NCBI GenBank assembly: GCA_015501595.1 | Contig: JADNRX010000008.1 | Span: 1 to 64,000, forward strand | Reading direction: 5' to 3' | Origin: Hymenopellis radicata | Lineage: Eukaryota > Basidiomycota > Agaricomycetes > Agaricales > Physalacriaceae | DNA: 64,000 bases | In this document: piece by piece, positions 12,301 to 22,542 of the stretch | Numbering within the stretch: position 1 is the first letter of the stretch | Layout of the letters: each line of letters starts with the position of its first letter | Notes under the pieces: model-generated | Seen by the model: only the letters and a program-made list of their open reading frames with translations | What the model was told of the DNA's origin: nothing | The model's database searches: none | Translations under genes and position numbers: made by a program

Positions 12301-12511
12301 ATTATCATCTGACATCCCTCTATTCAGATAACGACGTTTAGAAAGGAATTGCCATACACAATTGCCTGAATATCTGGGATTCAACATCGTCAGGGCCAGT
12401 GTTGTATCCACCTCTTCCGCGCCCTCGACCGCGGCCTCCCCTTCCTCTGCCGCCGCGCCCATTATTTCCGCCTCGTCCTCTTCCTCGTGGTTGCCAATCG
12501 CCTCGGTTCAT
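9387..12511 (-). CDS. SQS1: SQS1-like R3H/G-patch protein (Prp43 helicase cofactor)
   Basis: The protein opens with an RGG-rich tract (MNRGDWQPRGRGRGGNN), continues through a long acidic, Ser-rich region (DEDEDDDTSSDDSEDDKDV; SDEDYFKRNKSW), and ends with an R3H domain (NKETRKNVHLLAIAFGLKS, with the R-x3-H signature) and a C-terminal G-patch (IGFKMLASMGWSEGTHIGVA, then KNTKLGLGATK at the very end). This architecture matches yeast Sqs1/Pfa1, which activates the DEAH helicase Prp43 in splicing and ribosome biogenesis. Clear introns include one after DDDFAYLE, one ending at 10190 (donor at 10236, acceptor before RKKDKYKDL) and one before the G-patch exon. One intron is uncertain: between the TREPE and GSRYFDATGAP segments (about 11544-11620) the frame must change, and a weak GTGGTT donor is the best fit. 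Confidence 0.85.
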
Positions 12512-14029
12512 GGATGTGAAAAGCAAATGTGTAGGCTAGAGAGAGTGGCGCTGGTGGTGTAAAATTATAGATCAATAGCAAAACTCACGGTTCCGCTGAA
12601 AAGGCAGTCACCAAAGCTCAGAATGCCGGCCGAATCAGCTCCCACGATGACGTCCAAAAACGGCAATCACCGCCGACCATGAAAGGCTGCAAAATCGGGG
12701 GAGAGGTATTAATGAGGACTTGAAGAACACCGACATTACGCCTTGGAAGCAGAGCTATATCTTCAGTTCATTGTTTCTCAGGGGACAGCCGACTCCACAG
12801 CGTACCCATTTTTCTCCAGCCAAAAGTTACGCATAGTAAGCACTATATACAGTAATTCCGAAATTTCCGATGCACCACCATATTTTCCTCAGATACCCCC
12901 AACTGTTTGTAAACGCAGCAAATTATAAGTATAATGCCCTTCACTAAATCGGATGGGTTGCATCACATTTTATTAGTCCTACGCGACCCCCCGGGAAGGC
13001 GGTCCGGTGCATCAGAACAGTTTGTTGAATTCAGCTTTCAACGTTGGCCCTTGTCGTCCCTAGTCGCACACTATGTACATCCAGGTTGCTACTTGTCTCA
13101 GGCGAGAACTGTGTGGTTGAGCACTGGTACATGCCATGAAAATTTACAGGCTCGTCAAGTATCATCAATATGTATCAATTTGATCCACACACGTTGCGTT
13201 CCAACGAGGGGAAGCATTTAAAGCTTAAAATCCTTGCTATAAGCAAATTCTACTAGTAGTTAACAACCAGGATGAGTGTAAGTACACGATCGACTTAAGT
13301 GCGATCGACTGCAGGGCCGTGCATGCGCACCTTGGTAACACCGTCGCATCAAGACAAAGCTGCAACTCATACCACTTTTTATTTGTCAATCATGTCAATG
13401 TCTATCGATATCCTCCGACCGGTAAGGAGGTGAGGACATGTGAGAGTATACAGTCTAACCCCATGTGGTGTTACGATTGGTAGAACTGGATAGAGAGCGA
13501 TATTCACTATCTCTGGCGACTGGAAGGCGATAGAAAGATCATGTTCATATACAAGTTCAATCACCCTGGAACGTCGCAGGATGAATCGACGACGAATTGG
13601 AGCTATGAAGGTCAGGTATGCCATGCGTCATCGTTTTGATTGGTTTGCGCCGTGTTTTCGTCCATCTCGTGCTCCTTCCTTCTTTCCTGCCACGTCCATA
13701 GGTTCCCGGTACCTATAGCTCCACACCGTCCCTTCGCGGCCTGACGCAGTACGGCCATCACAGGCATCCATATCATTTGTCAATGTCACCCAACCTCACT
13801 ACATATGAGTATGATCTCATCCTTCGTCCTCCATGAAAGATGTCCTGGTTTCACCATAGCAATAACGGAAAGGCCATTTAAGCTTTCGTTCTCCACGCTC
13901 AACATCCTCGCTGTCTGCGATGATATCCCACCTATTCGGAACTAGGCAAAGCAATCCAACTGCTTGATGCTATCACCGTGTCTCCGTATGATCGTGATTC
14001 GGTCGCTTCCCTTGACACACTTATTTAAT
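12512..14029. other. 1.5-kb intergenic region
   Basis: Upstream regions of SQS1 (minus) and of the Ser/Pro-rich gene (plus). Short open frames on both strands (for example 12934-13221 plus and 13379-13624 minus) have no domain, no splicing context and no recognisable composition. No tRNA, repeat or mobile element recognised. Confidence 0.4.
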
Positions 14030-15427
14030 ATGAATACCCCGGATACTACAAATCGCCCCTTGCGGTCGTCTTCCTTGTATGCTCTCTTCACCAATCCCAA
14101 CGCCAGCGTCTTGAGCATGTCCTCGATAGGCAGCGGAGGGTCTTCTGGAGGCTCTAGGCGCCGGCGCCCACCCTCACCAGTCTCTATGTATCTCCCTTCT
14201 GAATTTGCTGCGCCCAAGCCGCCCAAACCTCTTGTCAAAATAGAAAAGAAAACGAAACGCCCAAAAACGTCGTCTTCATCCACTCTCTCCTCCTCTCCGC
14301 TATCGTCCACGCAGCCATATTCTCCCTCCTCGAGTATCTCCCTTTCGCCGAGCAGATCGCGTTCATCGCTCTCTCTCGGTCCGCTTCTGCAACGCGTCAG
14401 TAGCATCAGCTTCCGCCGGAAACCGTCCACTGCTGTTGCGCTTGAGAAATCTCACGTGGCGCCCTTATCCCCACCCGATACACCCACCTCCCTCTCACCA
14501 TTGCAGAAACGACTTCGTCAGCTCGACAAGGCTACACGTACGCTCGGCGAGAACATTCCTGCCGAACTTGTTCTCGGCGCTCCTACGCCGCCGTCGCGAC
14601 CCTCTGCATCCCCTTCTAATCCTAAATCTCCACATTCTTCTAAGAAGCTATCCAGACCCAAGACAGCACCCTGTCCCGATTCACCACGAAGTGCTGTAGA
14701 GCCATGGCTTGTACATGCACCACCGTCTACAAATCCCCATCACCCCAGACGGCGGGAGAGCATCCCGTGGTTTCATTCCCCGAGGCACCCAGTCGAAGAC
14801 GGTAACTACTCGCACACGGAATCTTACCCCGCAGGCCATTCCCGTGGTGACTCGTCTACTTCACACGGAACTTCGTCCCACAATCAGTCGAGCTCTGTTG
14901 ATTCTAAATCATCTTTTGTTCTCCCAGGTGTCCTCTCCGGGGATTCTATAGGCGAGGTATCGCCCCCAACAACCGTGGACGGTCACGAGCATGCACCGTA
15001 TCGCGATTCCACGACATCCGAGGTCATCTTCCGCGTGCCGGCGGGTGTATCCGACGATGAACCACCTTCGCCAATTTCATTTGGCCCTCCGTCGCCAATG
15101 ATGCTTAGCCATCGATCTAGCGACAACGAGATTGTCGTCACGGCGGTGGATGAGCCAACTATCACCCTATCTCCTGCGCCAACTCCAATTCGTAAAACGC
15201 CTGGACACACGCCGAATCCTTCGATGTCGAGCGCATTCCTTCTACAGCCGTCCCGCCCCGAGACGCCGTTCTTACATAGCACCAAGACGGCGGATTCTGA
15301 TGCCTGTATTGAGGTCTACGATGGTATGGGCAAGGCGGCTCGGAAAGAACGCCGCCAGGGCTGGAGCGGTGAATGGAATAGAGATAACATGCAAGATGTC
15401 ATCGCGAAGCTGAGAATGTTGCGGTGA
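14030..15427 (+). CDS. Ser/Pro-rich protein of unknown function
   Basis: Uninterrupted frame of 465 residues from the Met at 14030, which starts MNTPDTTNRPLRSSS; a longer version from 13964 is possible but less likely. Most of the protein is low-complexity Ser/Pro/Arg sequence (SSSSTLSSSPLSSTQPYSPS; SPLQKRLRQLDKATRTLGEN), typical of an intrinsically disordered, heavily phosphorylated protein. Basic segments (RRRRPPSP, KKTKRPK) could act as nuclear localisation signals. The most structured-looking part is the C-terminus, EWNRDNMQDVIAKLRMLR preceded by KERRQGWSG, which looks like a conserved amphipathic tail. I do not recognise the family and assign no function. Confidence 0.65.
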   Translation: MNTPDTTNRPLRSSSLYALFTNPNASVLSMSSIGSGGSSGGSRRRRPPSPVSMYLPSEFAAPKPPKPLVKIEKKTKRPKTSSSSTLSSSPLSSTQPYSPSSSISLSPSRSRSSLSLGPLLQRVSSISFRRKPSTAVALEKSHVAPLSPPDTPTSLSPLQKRLRQLDKATRTLGENIPAELVLGAPTPPSRPSASPSNPKSPHSSKKLSRPKTAPCPDSPRSAVEPWLVHAPPSTNPHHPRRRESIPWFHSPRHPVEDGNYSHTESYPAGHSRGDSSTSHGTSSHNQSSSVDSKSSFVLPGVLSGDSIGEVSPPTTVDGHEHAPYRDSTTSEVIFRVPAGVSDDEPPSPISFGPPSPMMLSHRSSDNEIVVTAVDEPTITLSPAPTPIRKTPGHTPNPSMSSAFLLQPSRPETPFLHSTKTADSDACIEVYDGMGKAARKERRQGWSGEWNRDNMQDVIAKLRMLR

Positions 15428-16477
15428 CAGCTGTAAAGGAGATTCTTTTCTTTGTGCAATGTGAGTTTCTACGTAATTGTGCCATTGTTCAGACGAACTG
15501 ACGGTACTTCCCTAGGCATATGTAGGCTTTCGAACTCAAGGACACTTACGACACTGTATCATGCTACTTGTAAACTTATATTTGGGACCGGTTCCCTGCT
15601 TGTCGTTGCCGTATCCTAATTCTGTGCTGATCGTGTGCTCTTTTTCTGCCACTGCGACAGCATCTTACTTGAAGTGTGAGATGCGAAAGGAACTTTTTGA
15701 CGTTAGGGTATCCAACGTCCCGTCTGTGTTGTCCGATTCCCATCGGCTAACATCATATCAGGTACGTATTCAATTCTGCATTCGACGAGAAGTGACGCGC
15801 TGAAATAATTATTTCCAAATAAACGTTCCGTCCAAAACATTCGTACGGGATGTCTTGTTAGGTTAGGCATGAGCGCTCAGTGTTTTGCGCCACAATTAGT
15901 TTATGATATATGGGGATGGTCTTCAGTGATACTCTCGATGTCGAGTTCATAAAATTACAATCCATGACTGCGTCAAAGGTTGTATGATCTGTCCGAAGGC
16001 CCAAGTTTTAGAAAGACATTCGCACAAGAACGCCATACATGCGGGTCTCGGTGTTGTTCATCTTCAGCACATATTCATCAAGTATGGAGACAGTAAACAC
16101 CGTCTTTCCCCTACACAGTACACAGACCCGTCTGTTCGGAAGGAGTAAAGCTGCATCATTAAAAAAAATCTTGATGGCGACGGACAAGAGTTCGCGAAAT
16201 CTTTGAGGTGCCATTTAGCAGCATTTAGCAAATAAATCATCTGTAGATCATATACGCGCAACAATGGACGGAGAGTCACTTCATTCTGTTTTAATGCGTA
16301 TTGCATCGAACATCAAAACAGGGGAGAATTAACTCTCAATGTGAAGCTCGAGAGGTGCTCGGGGATATGATTCATGCCCGCGTCCAGCCTCCGTCAGATC
16401 TTGTTATTAATTCAACATCAGATTGATGCATTTTGAGCAAGAAATAAGCATTGAGCCTGAGCAAGATGTGGTGAAAG
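15428..16477. other. Intergenic region, 3' sides of two convergent genes
   Basis: About 1 kb between the stop of the Ser/Pro-rich gene and the stop of IPI3. It is AT-richer than the genes. No ORF, RNA gene or repeat that I can support. Confidence 0.4.
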
Positions 16478-18389
16478 TCATTCATTCGTCCGACCACGCT
16501 TCCGCGGACGATCAGAAGGAGGAACTTGGTTGTCATCAACGGATTTTGTCTTCGCCTGCCCCACAACACGCTGCACGACGGTGTTCCACATTGTGTCGTT
16601 AATCCCTTTCGCCTTCCCGAGTTGCGCGCGCAGCTGCTGGACCTCTGCTTCAAGGTCCGCAACGCGAGTTCGCAAAGAGCCCGTATCCTGCATCGAGTCG
16701 GCCTGAGACGATGGTCCGACGAAGAACTCGTGGTCACGGAGGAATGACGAAGTGGGGTAGAACGATTCCTCTTCGTCGTAAAGCTGCAAATCATGTCAGG
16801 TATAGACCATCGGGCAGTCAGAATGAAACAGACCGATCCCCGAGCAGGGAGAAGCACAGATACTTCATGCAGTTCGCGCGTTTTGGGATCTCGCATCCGT
16901 TGGAAAGGGAGCACCGGTTTGACAGGAATGACATCTCGAGCATCGGATGATGCACCCAAGCTCAGACTCAGACTGATGTGGCCAATCAGGTCTGGTGGCT
17001 TAAGCATAGTCTGGAGATGAGTTATTGAAAACCCTTTATGAGCGGTGATAGTTCTCAAAAGTTGATGAGAAGCAATATCGTAGATATTGATTAACCCAGA
17101 AGAAGTGCCTACGAGAAGTAGGGAAGACGTGAGCGATATTGATAAACAAGTGACTTCTTGTCTTGAGAGAGAAAGGTTAGAGCTTCACGCGTAGCTCGAC
17201 GGAAGCGCTTACCCAACAGATATCAACCGTCTATTGGAAGGAATAGAGCCCTCGTCATCCAGTCGGATGGTGTCAGTTACACCAGCTCCGCCGATTGCTT
17301 CTAATTGGCGTCCGTTGTTTTTATTCTCTCGTTGCCGGAAGAGATTCATCTGGTGTATCGAACCGTCCGAAGACCCTGCAAAGAAGAGGCGCTCTGTAAG
17401 ATCCCATGCTAGGCAGGATATTGGTTTGGGGAACTGGAACGTGGTCAACAGGGATTTGGACGAGAGATCCCAGAGCTGAAAGGTACGCGTTAAAACGCGG
17501 TGAAACGCAGTTATTGGACTGCCAACCTTGACTGAATGATCTATAGACGCGGTTAATATTCTACACGACGGAAATTTTCCAACACCGCATATGATATCTG
17601 TGATGGCAAGAGTATGGTCGGAGAACGCGCAGTATGGAAGAGGAAGATCATTTTGTAGATCGTCGTCCAACAATCTGTGACGGCAGTTTTGTGAGTTAAC
17701 TTTGTATAATTGAGAGGAAACCAACCTTGCTAGAGACCATACAGCAACTCCAGAGTCTTTGCTGCCAGAAATGAGTGCAGCCCCGTCGTGTGTAAAGCGA
17801 AGTGCCGTAACCTCGCGATAATGGGCATCCCAGGCGTGGAACAGGATACCAGATGAAACCTATTCACTGAATTTTAGAAAACAGTTAACGACGTAACCAA
17901 ACTACTCACCTCCCATAGGTAAACCCGTCCGCTGACTGTACCACCTGCAGCAAAGTCGCCTTTACGATCCAACTCGACACAAGTCAACTTTTCTGGCAAC
18001 ACAGTTTTGAGACTGATTTGATCCTGATTGAATTAACTTGTGAAGGCAGAGACAGCCATAGCACATACCTTTTGGAAGTTGTACACGTTGAGAAGGGATT
18101 TATCTGGCTGTGCAGCCAAGAAAAAGCCACCTTGGGAATCCACGGATTCTACTACGGATACGCAGTGTGTGCCAGCGTTTGTTTGCTTGAAGGAGGCCAA
18201 TGAATTGCCCGTCTGGATGTCATGTAGGAAAATCGCGCCTGGACCAGACGACGAGCCAGGCAACGCGGCAGTCGCGCAGAATATCGTTTCATGCAGCTGC
18301 ATTGAAGAAAAAGCTGGATACTCGGTCCGACCTCCGAGCCTCGAAAATTCGAATGCCGGCACGGGCACGTGGATGTCGTCATCCCTCAC
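16478..18389 (-). CDS. IPI3: IPI3/WDR18-like WD40 protein of the Rix1 complex
   Basis: Seven exons are visible; the first is 18389-18069. WD repeats follow in order: GGTVSGRVYLWE, FTHDGAALISGSKDSGVAVW, FSDHTLAITDIICGVGKF then ASIDHSVKLWDL, CLAWDLTERLFFAGSSDGSI, and LTSSLLLVGTSSGLINIYD. The last exon encodes a coiled coil (TRVADLEAEVQQLRAQLGKA) and a basic tail (DRPRKRGRTNE). The arrangement and the C-terminal coil match Ipi3, the partner of Rix1/Ipi1 (human WDR18) in pre-60S ribosome maturation and rRNA ITS2 processing. The intron before the last exon uses a GTATCT donor just after KTRELHE. It is divergent from the J-protein gene, with only 63 bases between the start codons. Function is by family. 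Confidence 0.85.
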
Positions 18390-18452
18390 TGCCTGTGGCG
18401 GCAGGTGGCGGCGTTTAACAGCACTTGCCTACTGACCACCACCATCCCCCGA
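18390..18452. promoter_or_regulatory. Short bidirectional promoter region, IPI3/J-protein
   Basis: Only 63 bases separate the start codons of IPI3 (minus) and the J-protein (plus). The two transcripts must share promoter sequence or overlap at their 5' ends. No clear TATA box; the stretch contains GGCGG and CCACCACC runs. Confidence 0.45.
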
Positions 18453-19693
18453 TGGCGACCAATCTATACCAAGTGCTCAATATTCCTTCTACCGCGACCA
18501 CTGATGAAGGTGAGTACCCAACTTCTGTACACACCTCGGATCCGCACTCAGTGCTTCCCGTGTAGTGAAGCGGGCTTACAGGAAGCTAGCCTTGCAAACT
18601 CATCCTGACAGACTTTCCCCAACTGCGACACCGGAGCAAAAGACTCGCTCTGCCGAACAGTTCCGTCTGGTACGTGCCATCCCAAATCAATAAGTGTACT
18701 ATGGCTCACGCGCCACACTTCCAGATAAATAATGCGTATGAAGTTTTGATTGATCCAGAAAAGCGGAGGGTGTGTTTATATGTTATTTAGCCATGATGTC
18801 CTCTTATTTGGCACGATAGATCTTCGACTTGCATGGAGTATATCCTGCTCCGGTTACTGTAGAGGAACCAAGCAGGGGAACGCCGTATGCTGGTGGTGGG
18901 GCACACCACCGCAGTCACCCGCGCTATCGCTCCACGCCTGACCTCGTTTCCACCACGCTAATGATTCCTTCCCTTCGTTTCCTCGATTCACCTTCACGGA
19001 TTTTCCAGTTGTTTGATGATTTCTTTCGTGACTTCGAGAGAGACCCTTTCTTCACTACAACGCCCTTCCCTTCTCCCATCAGAAGTAATCTTCATTCTCG
19101 CAGTCTGTTCGCCGATCCGTTCAACCTCTTTCCTGCACCCCACGATGCATTTTCGGATCCTTTCTGGTCTAGTAGGTCCTTGTTAGATCATCCTACAGCC
19201 AGCTCTGGTTACCGCCGGACGGCGAATTTTGACGGGAGAAACGGGCAATGGCAGAGTGAAAGTACTTTTTCCGTTAGCACCAACAAGGGCACGCAGACCG
19301 TTCATAAACGAATTGATGCGAACGTAAGGCGTTCATTGGCTCCGCTGTATGAGATCTCTGACGGTTCTCAACAGGGCAATGAACATGTCACGAAGACATA
19401 TCCAGATGGACGTCAGTCGTACAAAATCAACGGCGTTAAACAGGCGCCACCGTCGGGAGGCCACATATCCAATGGTAATGTGAATACTCCCGCTCAACAA
19501 TATTTACCGCCTCCCGCACCTACCGCTACTCAACCTCCTGCCCCGACACCGTCTGCTACGCCGTGGGGTTCCGACGTGGCCAACGCAGGTCATAAGCATT
19601 GTTCTTGACTTCCCGCGTTCCAGTGCTAACACGAATCTAGGAAGCTCAAGCTCCTCTTATAGGCACCGTCAAGGAAAGCACCACCGCTACTGA
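18453..19693 (+). CDS. Class B-like J-domain co-chaperone
   Basis: The N-terminal J domain is assembled across three introns: MATNLYQVLNIPSTATTDE, VKRAYRKLALQTHPDR with the HPD motif, INNAYEVLIDPEKRR, then IFDLHG. It is followed by a region rich in Phe, Pro and Arg (DDFFRDFERDPFFTTTPFPS; SLFADPFNLFPAP), a beta-rich segment (RRTANFDGRNGQWQSESTFS) and a Pro-rich C-terminus. A final intron near 19590-19640 (branch CTAAC) leads to a short basic tail ending HRQGKHHRY. Zinc-finger repeats of class A DnaJ proteins are absent. The J domain recruits and stimulates Hsp70; clients cannot be inferred. It is divergent from IPI3. Confidence 0.8.
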
Positions 19694-20028
19694 TGCAGAC
19701 CGTTTACACACAGACTTACCTCACCTCGTTTTCTACCATTGCTACACACCCTATGTACCCTGTATTACTTACTTCGCTTCAATCAACATCCCGATGAGAC
19801 CAGCATTGTTGTACATGTATTCACCAGTATTAGACTTACGAGGTGGCGACAAATGATAAAAATGGCATAATAGAACGACTGACGAATCGGACACGGCCGA
19901 CATGATGAGGGGACTGCACGATATAAAATACAATGTAGGTAGGTGAGCAATATATGGCAAAGGACAGCAATGTAGACTTGAACCGAGATATAAAAAGAAA
20001 TCAAACCAAAAACCTTGAATGAGTGGTG
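19694..20028. other. Intergenic region between convergent genes
   Basis: 3' sides of the J-protein gene (plus) and the Ubc2-like gene (minus). A 193-codon minus-strand open frame crosses it but is the wrong frame of the Ubc2 last exons plus untranslated sequence. Confidence 0.4.
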
Positions 20029-22435
20029 TTATATGACCGCAGTTGCTGATCGCGCCACAGGCGGGAAGGCAGACGACATGGGCGAGGGCTGATTGGTACC
20101 GTCGTCTAGGGATATAGAGCTGTTCGGATTGGGAGCACTCGGCGTTGGTGGCGTCCCCCCATTCGGCGTAACCACCTTGCCAATGAACCATGACTACGAA
20201 GCCGTTAAGCCCACCTGGCATACAACAAGCAACGACATTAACATACCGGTACCCATCCACGGTCGCCCCCATCCTCCTTGACAGCCTGCCGAACGATTCA
20301 AGCTCAAGAACACAAAAAAAACCAGAATGACAACACGCACATATGACCAATGATTATATCGCTTGAACACCCGCAAGAGGTCATCTGTGTGCAAATCCAG
20401 CTCCTCCTCTCCCTTCTTCTTATAGTCCGTCAACGCTATACCCGGGAAACTCGTCGATATAATGCTCAATGGCAATATAGGAGTCTTCGAAACAGGAGTA
20501 GTTGGCGAGGGTCCTTTGGCAGCATTCGCTTCCGCTATAGCCGACGCCACTGGAACATTGGTTTCCAACAGACAACCAGCTGGTACCCATCCATGTTTAC
20601 TCGTGTCGGGGTCTAGGACACCAGAGCCTGATGGATCCCTTTGAACGACCCACCAGCCTCTTGCACGAGATATAATGACGAACGTGTCCCCACTAGAAAG
20701 AGTATTAGCATCAAATCGCGAGATGCGCGTGAATAAACATACACAACCACGTCAAACTCGTCTTCTTGTTCGGCCATGTAAGGATAAATCGCGACGGCAT
20801 ACGAAACACCGGATGAAAGGATTTCGCGTCCACTATGGGGATTGTTCTCGGAGGATTCGTTTCGACCTTTGGCATCGTGTCCGTTTGAGCTCGCCGCTAA
20901 CGTGGTCCCGGACATGGCAGGACTGGCGGTTCCTTGGGTGGTAGCCGAATTTGGAGCGAGAAGCCCGTCCGGCTGGTGTTCAGTTGACGGCGATGCGATG
21001 CCCAAGTCCGGCCAGCCTGGTTGCGGACTCAAGCCCGTAGGTAATGATGGCGCTGTCAAAGAGAGGTCCTGAACTTCTAGACGAGGGGGTCGCGTGATAG
21101 GACGCGAGGGCTTGGCAGTCGACGCCGGGGCATTACCGTCGTTGCTCATTACCGACGAAGCTTTGCGTGCAGCGGCCTTCTGCTGAGCGACAACGATAGG
21201 TGATCGTATGTCCTTGATGTGCTTCAACATGAAGACTGGGTTCTTCTTGGCATCTTTGAGCTTCTGGAAGAGTAAAAGTGGTTTCTCGTCGTAGCTGAGA
21301 CAGCGTTCTATCCGGTTACCTGGTTGGAGAAAGTCTGGATGTCAGAAACACCGTATTGATAGGCAGAGGATATAAATAATACAAACCAGCGGCGCCGAAG
21401 CAGATGAACATGGCATAATCCTCCCAGTTATCATTGTTGATCTTGTACTTCTTTAGGGCAGCAGGGAGAACCTTGTGCGTTGGATCCTCCAAGCTGACTT
21501 TGAAACGCTGGAAATTGTCGGAGCTGTCTTGTCGTGACGGTTTCGGTGCAGGACTAGGAGCTTCAGTAGAAGGGTTACGACGTTTGTCAGGCGGTGCCGA
21601 AGATGAAGAGGGTTGAGGTTGAGGGGTATGTCGACTGTAGGACGTGACATCGGGCTCTAATTGCTGAGGTGAAGCTTGGGGAGTGTCAAGATCGGGCTTT
21701 GTTGGGGACTTTGTAGGTTTAACATATTGTGCCCATTTGAATGATGGCTGTCGTCGTAGGGTTTCACTATCGTCTTGTGGTTGTGGCTGCTAGTACCAAA
21801 TGTGAGATGTGAAGAAGGAATGATGGCGACGCGCAACGTACGGATCCGCCAAGCGACGCCCTCAAGCTGTTATAGTCGTCAAGAAATGATTGAAGGGTGT
21901 TGTTCATTATTCTGTTCTCCTCTTCGAGTATTCGTAGACGCTCGGCTGGGGGAGGGAGAGGTTCAGGAGCAGGTTGTGGAGGATATCATCAATCGACTAG
22001 CCTTGGTCTTTAACGGTTGCATGCAGTTTCTCGACCGTGATAGACTCTGATCTTCCTTCGACTTCGGCTAAACGTTGAATGAGTAATAGCAAGTATAAGA
22101 CAAAGCAAGGACGCACAAGGCGGTACATAGTCGTCAGGCTCCAATGGAACATTGTGGGCGAGTTTTATCATGTAGACCGACTTGAGAATATGGAGTCGCT
22201 GGCCGATAGTGGCGATGCCGACGCTCTTGAGGGTTTCCGCGTCCATCATGCAGAGAATGTCGCCGGAAATCCTGTGTTCTATGGGGAAAGAGGGTGAGAA
22301 CAGGGCTGGACAGGGCGCGCGATGGAATATACCCTTTATTTGAGCCTCATACTGGGGATATCCAAGGGTACTAAGCCAGTCTGAGACTGTCTGCTCGTCC
22401 CACTCGAGAATGCTGCGGTCTAGAGGATCGTTCAT
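20029..22435 (-). CDS. Ubc2/Ste50-type adaptor: SAM, RA and two SH3 domains
   Basis: Start at 22435 (MNDPLDRSILEWDEQ). Domain order: a SAM domain (DEQTVSDWLSTLGYPQYEAQ, then ISGDILCMMDAETLKSVGI across an intron), a coiled coil (ERLRILEEENRIMNNTLQSF), a Ser/Pro linker, and a Ras-association domain (FKVSLEDPTHKVLPAALKKY; MFICFGAAGNRIERCL). Then come two SH3 domains. The first is AVAIYPYMAEQEDEFDVVVG with GWWVVQRDP and HGWVPAGCL. The second is ALTDYKKKGEEELDLHTDD with RGWVP and SWFIGKV. SAM plus RA is Ste50; the added C-terminal SH3 pair is known from basidiomycete Ubc2 of Ustilago maydis, which links Ras and the Ste11-class MAPKKK in the pheromone/filamentation pathway. The second SH3 spans two introns. 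Role inferred from architecture. Confidence 0.88.
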
Positions 22436-22542
22436 TAAGGTCGTTTGGCGGGAGGAGTGCACAGCAGGACACAGGAAAACGATAGCCCAGGTCACATGAT
22501 AGATCAAGGGTCTCACAAGGCGAGCATCCGCTCTCCTACTGA
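22436..22542. promoter_or_regulatory. Shared 5' region between two divergent genes
   Basis: 107 bases separate the start codons of the Ubc2-like gene (minus) and the Pro/Ser-rich gene (plus), so both promoters overlap here. No recognisable site. Confidence 0.4.

Noticed and set aside
12934..13624. Two short open frames in the 1.5-kb intergenic region
   Set aside because: Under 100 codons, no recognisable motif, no splicing signals, opposite strands.
19769..20350. 193-codon minus-strand open frame
   Set aside because: Wrong frame of the last Ubc2 exons and its 3' region; the real frame gives the second SH3 domain.
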